A program made the translations under genes and the position numbers. Below, piece after piece: positions 8,058 through 13,436 of a stretch of DNA of 15,393 nt. Under the pieces are notes generated by a model. It had not been told where the DNA came from. It made no database searches and worked only from the letters and a program-made list of their open reading frames with translations. Source of the DNA: Pseudomonas sp. (GTDB lineage Bacteria > Pseudomonadota > Gammaproteobacteria > Pseudomonadales > Pseudomonadaceae); assembly GCA_003488145.1 (NCBI GenBank), contig DNMQ01000010.1, positions 1-15,393 on the forward strand, in the 5' to 3' direction. The first letter of the stretch is position 1, and every line of letters begins with the position of its first letter.

Positions 8058-8807
8058 ATGAACGTCCAAATGACCATTTTCCGGCGCGGCCGGCTACCGT
8101 ACAGAAATGTGCTGCTATCAATGCTGTGCGTGTTTTCTCAGTTCACCCACGCGTCAACCTTGTCACATCCTCAGCAGCTTATCGACGTGACCGAGCAGTT
8201 TCTTGAGCAGACAGTAAGCGAGTATTTGAGCCGCAGCGCTATCGATGCACGCTACGAGGTCGAAGTAGCCAGACTGGACCCTCGTTTGCGCTTGAATCAA
8301 TGCGATCAAACTCTCACGACCAGCCTTGGCAGCACCGCTATCCCTGTAGGACGTGTGAGCGTACGGGTAAGTTGCGAAGGCAGCAGCCCATGGTCGGTAT
8401 TCATCCCTAGCCACGTCCGCCTTTATCGTCAGGTCCTTGTCGCCAGCAAATCACTTCTGCGCGGCACAGTATTGACCGATGCCGACGTGAGGCTAGCCGA
8501 ACGGGATGTGTCCATCCTTACTCAGGGATACCTGACAAGACACGACGAGGCGCTGGGTAACAAGCTGACACGGCCGGCTCAGCCAGATCAGGTCATCACG
8601 CCTAATCAGCTGGAAATGGCGAAGGTAGTACGCAAAGGCGATCAGGTGGTCATCACGGCCAGGTCGGGCTCGATAAGCGTACGCATGCCCGGCGAGGCGA
8701 TGGCCGATGGCGTTACGGGCAAACAGATCCCGGTCAAGAACCAACGTTCCGGTCGCACGATCAAGGCCCGAGTGACTGGCCCAGGCCAGGTTGAAGTGGC
8801 AATGTAG
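8058..8807 (+). CDS. flgA: FlgA, P-ring assembly chaperone
   Basis: FlgA is a periplasmic chaperone that helps FlgI polymerise into the P ring. From this ATG the product is 249 residues. Residues about 1-33 are a Sec signal peptide (NVLLSMLCVFSQFTHAS, cleavage near S33). The two conserved cysteines of the family are in RLNQCDQTL and RVSCEGSSPW. The C-terminal half is a SAF-type domain: ASKSLLRGTVLTDADVRLAE, then VVRKGDQVVITARSGSISVR and a C-terminal GQVEVAM. The start is uncertain. An in-frame ATG at 8070 is an alternative and better fits the predicted sigma-54 start at 8057. Neither has a good ribosome site. It stands alone upstream of the flgM promoter. Confidence 0.93.
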   Translation: MNVQMTIFRRGRLPYRNVLLSMLCVFSQFTHASTLSHPQQLIDVTEQFLEQTVSEYLSRSAIDARYEVEVARLDPRLRLNQCDQTLTTSLGSTAIPVGRVSVRVSCEGSSPWSVFIPSHVRLYRQVLVASKSLLRGTVLTDADVRLAERDVSILTQGYLTRHDEALGNKLTRPAQPDQVITPNQLEMAKVVRKGDQVVITARSGSISVRMPGEAMADGVTGKQIPVKNQRSGRTIKARVTGPGQVEVAM

Positions 8808-8855
8808 CATGTCCGCATGCCGCAGTTTTCCAGTGTGTTCGCTGGAAAAAAAGGC

Positions 8856-8882
8856 TAAAGTTTCCTCCATTGTTGCCGAACA
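8856..8882 (+). promoter_or_regulatory. sigma-28 (FliA) promoter of flgM
   Basis: TAAA (8856-8859), a 15-base spacer, then GCCGAACA (8875-8882). This matches the flagellar sigma-28 consensus TAAA-N15-GCCGATAA at ten of twelve defined positions. The start is expected near 8889, about 30 bases before the flgM ATG. It fits late-class control of flgMN, with FlgM inhibiting the sigma factor that transcribes it. Confidence 0.85.
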
Positions 8883-8918
8883 CATGGCAAGCGTCCTGAT
8901 TCCTTCGAGGTTTGCATC

Positions 8919-9248
8919 ATGGTCATCGACTTCAATCGGCCCAACAGTCCACTGAACGCCCCTAACGGGCGCAGCGGCGTACAAGGCAACGAGCGTACTG
9001 CCGGCACCCAGCAAGGGCCTGCTAGCGAAGCGCCTAAAACCGACAGCGTCAACTCCAACACTAGCGACACCGTTCAACTGAGCCCTGAAGCCCAGCGCCT
9101 GCAGCACGCGGCTGACAAATTGAACGAGCAGCCCGCAGTGGACCAGGAGCGCGTTGAGAAGCTGAAACAGGCGATCGCTGATGGCTCCTACCAGGTTGAT
9201 AGCCAACGCGTCGCATCCAAGCTGCTCGCGTTCGAGACCCAGCGCTGA
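8919..9248 (+). CDS. flgM: FlgM, anti-sigma-28 factor
   Basis: FlgM binds sigma-28 (FliA) and holds late flagellar genes off until the hook is complete. The product has 109 residues. The N-terminal half is low-complexity and rich in N, G, P and T (likely disordered). The C-terminal half holds the sigma-binding helices: [40 protein letters not shown] and VASKLLAF, the family core. The ATG has GAGG eight bases upstream. It is preceded by its own sigma-28 promoter and followed 42 bases later by flgN. Sequence and context both support the call. The length is typical of Pseudomonas. Confidence 0.95.
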   Translation: MVIDFNRPNSPLNAPNGRSGVQGNERTAGTQQGPASEAPKTDSVNSNTSDTVQLSPEAQRLQHAADKLNEQPAVDQERVEKLKQAIADGSYQVDSQRVASKLLAFETQR

Positions 9249-9290
9249 ACCTGAGCCGACACATACACGCGAGCAAGCCCAGAGCACGAA

Positions 9291-9761
9291 ATGCAAGATA
9301 CAGCCCTGCTTGAGCAGCTAACCGATGATATCGGCATCGCACGCCAGCTCCTTGAACTCATCGATCAAGAATTCACCGCACTGGGTGAACGCAATCTGGC
9401 GGAGCTAGAGGCGATATTAGCGAAGAAGCAGCCGTTACTGGCACTGCTTGGGCAGCATGGCACTCAGCGTAGCCAGTGGCTTGCGGGATTACAGCTGACG
9501 CCTGATCGCGCCGGACTTGAAGCGGCCGCAAATAGATCGAAGGACGGTGCGCTTATCCTTGAGCGAGCGCTATCGCTGGAGACAGAGCTTGAGCGCTGCC
9601 GTAGCGCCAATGAAAGAAATGGCCGTCTCATCCGAGCCAATCAAAGCGCCCTCGGCGGAATGCTGCACATTCTCCAAGGCAAGGACGATACACCCGGCCT
9701 GTATGACAATCGTGGCGGTTCCGCCAAGAACAAGCCGCAACGGCCTCTGAGCCAAGCCTGA
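9291..9761 (+). CDS. flgN: FlgN, export chaperone for hook-filament junction proteins
   Basis: FlgN is a small cytoplasmic chaperone that binds FlgK and FlgL and delivers them to the flagellar export apparatus. The product is 156 residues and mostly helical, with the FlgN-family N-terminal layout: LLEQLTDDIGIARQLLELID, then LGERNLAELEAILAKKQPLL. The second half (LERCRSANERNGRLIRANQS, then LHILQGKDDTPGLYDNRGGS) is the usual conserved LYD-type tail. It has no signal peptide. The ribosome site is weak (GAG about six bases before the ATG), suggesting translational coupling to flgM upstream. Family identity rests on pattern and position after flgM. Confidence 0.92.
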   Translation: MQDTALLEQLTDDIGIARQLLELIDQEFTALGERNLAELEAILAKKQPLLALLGQHGTQRSQWLAGLQLTPDRAGLEAAANRSKDGALILERALSLETELERCRSANERNGRLIRANQSALGGMLHILQGKDDTPGLYDNRGGSAKNKPQRPLSQA

Positions 9762-9824
9762 ACGATAGAACGCCACAAGGACGCAACGCGATGGTCACAA
9801 CAATGCGCCGGAGAGCATCGGCCC

Positions 9825-10571
9825 GTGTCTAGCTTATTCCTCGGCGATGAAGGCCCGCAGCCTCCCAAGGTACTGACGGCGCCACTCGAGATTTACGCCA
9901 ATCTGCGTCCCCTTCTCGACAACAACACCCCCCTCACGCTTCGCTTCCATGAGCGCAACCAGCGCTACCAGAGTTTTCTGGTTGAAATGAACCGTGAAAC
10001 CGGCTGGATAGCGCTCGACGAATTGATCCCCAATGACGGCGAGAGACTGCTATTGCAAGGCGAGCCGATTCATATCGAAGGATTCTACGAAGGCGCACGA
10101 CTCTCCTGGACGAGCGACCAACAGGTTCATACCGGCGAAATTGATGGCGCTCGCTGCTATTGGATCCCAACCCCGACAACGCTCACTTACCATCAGCGCC
10201 GCAATGCTTATCGCGCACAGCTGAAAGAGATCGCCGTCGCTGCGCAGCTCGGCGGCTCAACAGTAAGAAAAGCCCTGGAAGGCAGGCTGCTCGATATATC
10301 GGCTACTGGCTGCAAGCTGAGCCTAAAGGGCGACCAACAGGCCATTCTTCAAACGGGACAGGTCTACGAGATGATCGCGAAGCTGCCAATTGGCGCGATC
10401 CAGACGGAAGTCGAGCTTCGTCACGTGGCCATTGATGAAAAGTCTGGAACTTCGATCTGCGGGCTGCGCTTTCATCGCCTCAGCGGACTGACGCAACGGC
10501 AGATTGAAAAGCTCGTGTACCAGCTTCAACGCGACGCACGCCGCGACAATTCCGCCTCACCGTTCGGCTAA
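9825..10571 (+). CDS. flgZ: FlgZ / YcgR-like PilZ c-di-GMP receptor (flagellar brake)
   Basis: This protein binds cyclic di-GMP and, in Pseudomonas and enterics, slows or stops flagellar rotation. The product is 248 residues. The N-terminal YcgR-type domain covers about residues 18-118. The PilZ domain follows with both ligand motifs intact: RxxxR at R126-R130 (in QRRNAYR) and DxSxxG at D157-G162 (in LLDISATGCKL). The start is GTG, with GGAGAG about nine bases upstream. No in-frame ATG precedes it within the intergenic gap. It is the third gene of flgM-flgN-flgZ, 63 bases after flgN. The name flgZ follows Pseudomonas usage and ycgR the enteric one. Confidence 0.93.
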   Translation: MSSLFLGDEGPQPPKVLTAPLEIYANLRPLLDNNTPLTLRFHERNQRYQSFLVEMNRETGWIALDELIPNDGERLLLQGEPIHIEGFYEGARLSWTSDQQVHTGEIDGARCYWIPTPTTLTYHQRRNAYRAQLKEIAVAAQLGGSTVRKALEGRLLDISATGCKLSLKGDQQAILQTGQVYEMIAKLPIGAIQTEVELRHVAIDEKSGTSICGLRFHRLSGLTQRQIEKLVYQLQRDARRDNSASPFG

Positions 10572-10576
10572 CGCGC

Positions 10577-10660
10577 CGCGCAGCGCAGCGCGCCTTGCCA
10601 GACTACCGCTCAGCTCAAGGCTTGTCGCGAAAAAGCGGCACAGCCGAGTCAAAAGCCTTG
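10577..10660. repeat. Hairpin-rich spacer between flgZ and tRNA-Arg
   Basis: CGCGC (10577-10581) and GCGCG (10588-10592) form a short GC hairpin after flgZ, without a T run. Further on, CAAGGCTT (10616-10623) and AAGCCTTG (10653-10660) are perfect inverted repeats that enclose a small CGGC-TGT-GCCG hairpin. On the minus strand this small hairpin is followed by CTTTTT (AAAAA at 10630-10634). The inner part may be the tRNA terminator, but its stem is only four base pairs. Confidence 0.4.
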
Positions 10661-10692
10661 CTATCTGAACGTGATCGCTGTGCGAAATCTTA

Positions 10693-10769
10693 TGGCGTCC
10701 CAGGCGAGGTTCGAACTCACAACCTTCCCCTTAGGAGGGGGATGCTCTATCCAATTGAGCTACTGGGAC
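10693..10769 (-). tRNA. tRNA-Arg, anticodon CCU
   Basis: The minus strand folds into a complete 77-base cloverleaf. The 7-bp acceptor stem is GTCCCAG/CTGGGAC, the D arm is GCTC/GAGC, and the anticodon stem is TCCCC/GGGGA with loop CTCCTAA. The variable loop has five bases, and the T arm is GTGAG-TTCGAAC-CTCGC. The discriminator is G and the CCA end is encoded. Anticodon CCT reads the rare codon AGG. All stems pair; the only non-Watson-Crick pair is one G-T in the T arm. Confidence 0.97.
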
Positions 10770-10783
10770 ATCACGCGGCGGGC

Positions 10784-10812
10784 ATGGTAACGAGCCAAGC
10801 ATGATTTGTCAT
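10784..10812 (-). promoter_or_regulatory. Probable sigma-70 promoter of tRNA-Arg
   Basis: On the minus strand, ATGACA (10807-10812) and TACCAT (10784-10789) are separated by 17 bases. The following bases are GC-rich (GCCCGCCGCG), like a stringent discriminator. The tRNA 5' end is about 8 bases after the expected start. The -10 match is four of six. Confidence 0.5.
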
Positions 10813-10874
10813 GCGCATCGTAGACCTGATGCCATGCAGCCTCCTACAGCCGAATACACCTCTCACACATAGCA

Positions 10875-10887
10875 ATGCAAATTGCAT
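10875..10887. promoter_or_regulatory. Palindrome, possible activator site
   Basis: ATGCAAATTGCAT is a perfect 6-1-6 palindrome. It sits about 97 bases upstream of the sigma-54 element at 10983-10998, a usual distance for an enhancer-binding protein. Which protein might bind is unknown. Confidence 0.4.
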
Positions 10888-10942
10888 GACCGCTATTAGC
10901 CATCCGTGCAAAGCGCAAGCAATACTCGCCCCACCACAACGC

Positions 10943-10955
10943 CAACTTATTGATT
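10943..10955 (-). promoter_or_regulatory. IHF binding-site consensus
   Basis: On the minus strand AATCAATAAGTTG is an exact match to WATCAANNNNTTR. It is in an AT-rich stretch about 28 bases upstream of a sigma-54 element. IHF bending between an enhancer and a sigma-54 promoter is a well-known arrangement. Confidence 0.6.
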
Positions 10956-10982
10956 TATAACAGTTTTTATCCAGATAAACTT

Positions 10983-10998
10983 TGGCACAGCTACTGCA
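10983..10998 (+). promoter_or_regulatory. sigma-54 promoter of small-gene pair
   Basis: TGGCACAGCTACTGCA fits TGGCACR-N4-YTGCW with exact GG-N10-GC spacing. The expected start is near 11009, leaving a 30-base leader to the ATG at 11039, which has AAGGA eight bases upstream. Confidence 0.75.
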
Positions 10999-11038
10999 AT
11001 AGCTAGGCAAAGTTAACGTGACGCGAAGGATAACGCTC

Positions 11039-11251
11039 ATGATCAAGTCGGCTTTTCTTCTTACTACAGGCTTTACATTTGCCGCCCTGACAGCCTCGCA
11101 GCTGCCATCCACCGAACCGCAGCAACAGCGATACGAGCCCTCTTCCCAGTTCTCAATTCAGCGCACGAGCAATTCGGAACGCGCACAGATCACCACCCTC
11201 AACTCAGGCGAGGCGAGCGTGCTCACTCAACCGCAACGCTGGGTGTTCTAA
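11039..11251 (+). CDS. Small exported protein of unknown function (70 aa)
   Basis: I do not recognise this gene. The product is 70 residues. The N-terminus MIKSAFLLTTGFTFAALTAS is a convincing Sec signal peptide (one Lys, hydrophobic core, small residues at the cut). The mature peptide of about 50 residues starts near QLPSTEPQQQ. It is rich in Gln, Ser and Thr, has no cysteine and is likely unstructured or surface-associated. A GTG seven codons upstream (11018) is possible, but the ATG has AAGGA at the right spacing. Support for it being real comes from the sigma-54 promoter and IHF site directly upstream, a good ribosome site, and a second small gene 43 bases downstream. Its location beside flagellar genes with sigma-54 control suggests co-regulation with motility, which is inference. 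Confidence 0.7.
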   Translation: MIKSAFLLTTGFTFAALTASQLPSTEPQQQRYEPSSQFSIQRTSNSERAQITTLNSGEASVLTQPQRWVF

Positions 11252-11294
11252 GGGATTCAGTTGAGCGCGGATGGTTCCGCAAAAGGAGTTACTC

Positions 11295-11480
11295 ATGTCC
11301 AGATTTGCATTGACTTGCTTGCTTCTTACCGCAGCGTGCGGCTACGGTGCCTTCTTGGCCCCCCAAAGCCTGGCGACCTTGGATACCTTGTGCAAAGCAG
11401 GACTTGGCATATTCGGAAGCTTATCCCTGATCGCACTCATGATCGGACGCAGGATCAAGTTCGATCCAGTGCTGCGCTAA
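11295..11480 (+). CDS. Small membrane protein of unknown function (61 aa)
   Basis: I do not recognise this gene. The product is 61 residues with two hydrophobic segments: about residues 4-22 (FALTCLLLTAACGYGAF) and about 35-53 (AGLGIFGSLSLIALMIG). These are followed by a basic tail GRRIKFDPVLR. By the positive-inside rule, it is probably an inner-membrane hairpin with both ends in the cytoplasm. LTAAC at 11-15 resembles a poor lipobox, but the second membrane segment argues against a lipoprotein. The ribosome site AAAAGGAG six bases before the ATG is among the best in the window. It lies 43 bases after the 70-aa gene on the same strand, with no promoter or terminator seen between, so the two are likely one transcript. 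Confidence 0.7.
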   Translation: MSRFALTCLLLTAACGYGAFLAPQSLATLDTLCKAGLGIFGSLSLIALMIGRRIKFDPVLR

Positions 11481-11613
11481 GACCCCACAGTCGGACGATA
11501 ATTAGACTGGTTCACAGTAAAGGCATTTTGATAGCACGAGCACTTTACTAATCAGAATATCGACGTACAATTGGCGTCATGAAGCCGTCTCCTAATTTTT
11601 AACCTGGCTGACG

Positions 11614-11640
11614 GAACAGCGAGTACTGGTGGTTGTCAGA
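11614..11640 (+). promoter_or_regulatory. Probable AlgU (sigma-22/RpoE-like) promoter of amrZ
   Basis: GAACAG (11614-11619), a 16-base spacer, then TCAGA (11636-11640) resembles the AlgU consensus GAACTT-N16/17-TCTGA. In P. aeruginosa, amrZ (algZ) is known to need AlgU. The -35 matches only at GAAC and the -10 at four of five bases. Confidence 0.5.
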
Positions 11641-11654
11641 CCGGTGACTACCCC

Positions 11655-11669
11655 GGCAATACGCCAGCA
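11655..11669 (+). promoter_or_regulatory. Probable AmrZ autoregulatory site
   Basis: GGCAATACGCCAGCA closely resembles the AmrZ operator as I remember it from P. aeruginosa (GGCAAAACGCCGGCA, two differences). It lies just downstream of the predicted AlgU start and 25 bases before the amrZ ATG, a good position for self-repression. The reference motif is recalled, not searched. Confidence 0.5.
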
Positions 11670-11694
11670 CGCCCACCTGACTAACCGGTTAATT

Positions 11695-12018
11695 ATGCGC
11701 CCTATGAAACAGGCAGTTTATTCCAGCCGTACGGCTGACAAATTTGTTGTTCGGCTTCCCGACGGCATGCGTGAACGCATCGCCGAGGTAGCGCGGAATC
11801 ATCACCGCAGCATGAACTCAGAAATCATCGCCAGATTGGAGCAGAGCCTGTTGCAGGAAGGCGCACTGGATGAAGATCTGAGCATGCGTCTCGACAGCCC
11901 AGAGCTGTCTCTTCACGAGCGAGAGCTTCTGCAGCGCTTTCGCCAGCTAGCTCACCGCCAGCAGAACGCGCTCATTGCATTGATCGCTCAGGACACCGAG
12001 CTCGCCAAAGAAGATTGA
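11695..12018 (+). CDS. amrZ: AmrZ, ribbon-helix-helix transcription regulator
   Basis: AmrZ is an Arc-family ribbon-helix-helix DNA-binding protein. In Pseudomonas it represses flagellar genes through fleQ and controls alginate, other exopolysaccharides, twitching and c-di-GMP enzymes. The product is 107 residues. The flexible arm and beta strand read [20 protein letters not shown], with K16 and R20 at the positions of the known DNA contacts K18 and R22. The helices follow ([20 protein letters not shown]). The C-terminal tetramerisation part includes [20 protein letters not shown] and [13 protein letters not shown]. The frame is open 22 codons upstream. The start at 11695 gives the family N-terminus MRPMKQ. 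No strong ribosome site is visible; a TAACCGGTTA palindrome occupies that position. No gene is co-transcribed with it. Confidence 0.95.
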   Translation: MRPMKQAVYSSRTADKFVVRLPDGMRERIAEVARNHHRSMNSEIIARLEQSLLQEGALDEDLSMRLDSPELSLHERELLQRFRQLAHRQQNALIALIAQDTELAKED

Positions 12019-12033
12019 CCTCGGACCAGCCAC

Positions 12034-12063
12034 CAGCTGGAGACAGGTGACTGGCTCCAGCTG
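12034..12063 (+). terminator. Strong hairpin after amrZ, possible terminator
   Basis: CAGCTGGAG (12034-12042) pairs perfectly with CTCCAGCTG (12055-12063). Inside it, CAG/CTG close a GTGA loop of the GNRA type. It begins 16 bases after the amrZ stop. No T run follows, so it may be a 3' stabilising structure and not an intrinsic terminator. Confidence 0.45.
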
Positions 12064-12258
12064 ATGCTGCCTCTGATTACCCCCTGCTTCCGGCTGCCAC
12101 TCTCAGGCGGCCAACAAGTCAGCCAGCCGCATCAGTTCACCCCTTCATCATCATCCTAGCCAATCAAGACAGAATGTGCTTCGGACACACAGGTCGCGCC
12201 GAATCTATGGTCGACCCGAGATCCGCGCTCGATAAGAAGTTAGAACTTGGATGCAGCA
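12064..12258. other. Intergenic region between amrZ and oadB, no gene seen
   Basis: The 271 bases between the converging amrZ and oadB genes hold only the hairpins at 12034-12063 and 12259-12283. I see no convincing promoter, small gene with a ribosome site, or repeat in the remainder. Confidence 0.6.
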
Positions 12259-12283
12259 AGGCGCCCCCGTTGCAGAGGCGCCT
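12259..12283 (-). terminator. Probable terminator of the oadGAB operon
   Basis: AGGCGCC (12259-12265) pairs with GGCGCCT (12277-12283) around an 11-base loop, seven bases beyond the oadB stop on the minus strand. The stem is GC-rich, but only TT follows it, so it is a weak intrinsic terminator at best. Confidence 0.5.
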
Positions 12284-12289
12284 ATACAA

Positions 12290-13426
12290 CTAGCCTACAA
12301 AGTTGAGCAGCACCCCGGCCGCAACCGCAGAGCCGATGACACCTGCCACGTTGGGCCCCATGGCATGCATCAGCAGGAAGTTCTGAGGATTGGCCTCCAG
12401 CCCCACCTTGTTCGATACACGTGCAGCCATCGGCACAGCAGAGACTCCTGCGGAACCGATCAACGGATTGATCTTGTTCTCACTGAAACGGTTCATCACT
12501 TTGGCCATGAAAATACCCGCTGCGGTACCACCGCAAAAGGCAATCATACCCAGCACGAGAATCCCCAAGGTTTTCATCTGCAGGAAGGCCTCGGCCGATA
12601 GCTTCGAACCGACTGTTAGACCAAGAGCAATGGTGACGATGTTGATCAGGGCATTTCGTGAAGTATCCGCCAGGCGGTCCACCACACCACATTCGCGCAA
12701 CAAATTACCGAAGGCGAACATACCCACCAGCGGTGCGGCATCCGGCAGCAGCAAGCCGACCAGCAAACAGAGCACCAGCGGGAATACTATCTTCTCGACC
12801 TGCCCGACATGACGCAGTTGCGTCATGACGATTGCACGCTCCTCTTTTGTGGTCATCGCACGCATGATCGGCGGCTGAATCAGCGGCACGAGGGCCATGT
12901 AGGAATACGCGGCAACCGCAATCGGACCGAGCAACTCTGGGGCAAGCTTGGATGTCACGAAGATCGACGTTGGACCGTCTGCCCCCCCAATGATAGCGAT
13001 CGACGCTGCCTCGCGCAGCGTGAACTCCATACCCGGAATCCCGGCAGCGGTCAGAGCAAGAGCGCCTAGCAGGGTCGCAAAGATTCCGAACTGCGCCGCT
13101 GCACCAAGCAGCAGGGTCTTTGGGTTGGCAAGCATGGGGCCAAAGTCGGTCATCGCGCCAACGCCCATGAAGATCAACAGCGGAAAGACGCTGGTCGGTA
13201 ACCCTACCTCATAAAACAGATGCAGAATTCCGGCACCCTCGCCCATGTTGGCAACCGGGATGTTTGCCAGGATGCCACCGAACCCTATAGGGATCAGCAA
13301 CAAAGGTTCGAATCCCTTCCGAATCGCCAGATAGATCAGCCCCAGACAGACGAAGATCATCAGCGCCTGCCCTGGCTCCAGATGGTACAGGCCGGTTCCG
13401 TGCCACAGCTTGAGCAACTTTTCCAT
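12290..13426 (-). CDS. oadB: OadB, oxaloacetate decarboxylase beta subunit (sodium pump)
   Basis: OadB is the integral membrane subunit that decarboxylates carboxybiotin and couples this to Na+ export. The product has 378 residues, mostly hydrophobic with many membrane helices. Conserved functional residues are present. D150 in [13 protein letters not shown] corresponds to Klebsiella D203. N320, G324, S329 and R336 in [17 protein letters not shown] correspond to N373, G377, S382 and R389, with a constant offset of 53. The protein is about 55 residues shorter than the 433-residue Klebsiella form, all at the N-terminus, as in other short members of the family. The ATG at 13426 follows GGGGAG closely. 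The oadA stop is 10 bases upstream, so the genes are tightly coupled. Confidence 0.95.
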   Translation of the reverse strand: MEKLLKLWHGTGLYHLEPGQALMIFVCLGLIYLAIRKGFEPLLLIPIGFGGILANIPVANMGEGAGILHLFYEVGLPTSVFPLLIFMGVGAMTDFGPMLANPKTLLLGAAAQFGIFATLLGALALTAAGIPGMEFTLREAASIAIIGGADGPTSIFVTSKLAPELLGPIAVAAYSYMALVPLIQPPIMRAMTTKEERAIVMTQLRHVGQVEKIVFPLVLCLLVGLLLPDAAPLVGMFAFGNLLRECGVVDRLADTSRNALINIVTIALGLTVGSKLSAEAFLQMKTLGILVLGMIAFCGGTAAGIFMAKVMNRFSENKINPLIGSAGVSAVPMAARVSNKVGLEANPQNFLLMHAMGPNVAGVIGSAVAAGVLLNFVG

Positions 13427-13436
13427 GGGACTCCCC

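Noticed and set aside
8826..8849. Hairpin TTTTCCAG/CTGGAAAA between flgA and flgM as a terminator
   Set aside because: A run of A, not T, follows it on the plus strand and no T run follows on the minus strand, so it is not a standard intrinsic terminator in either direction.
8493..9296. Minus-strand open frame of 267 codons across flgA and flgM
   Set aside because: It overlaps the sigma-28 promoter and two well-supported genes and shows no recognisable motif.
10693..10769. tRNA-Arg as an attachment site for an integrated element
   Set aside because: tRNA genes are frequent targets, but I see no duplicated 3' end, integrase or foreign gene next to it in this window.
10771..11112. Minus-strand open frame of 113 codons through the tRNA promoter, IHF and sigma-54 region
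   Set aside because: No ribosome site was found, it runs through regulatory sequence, and the predicted protein looks random.
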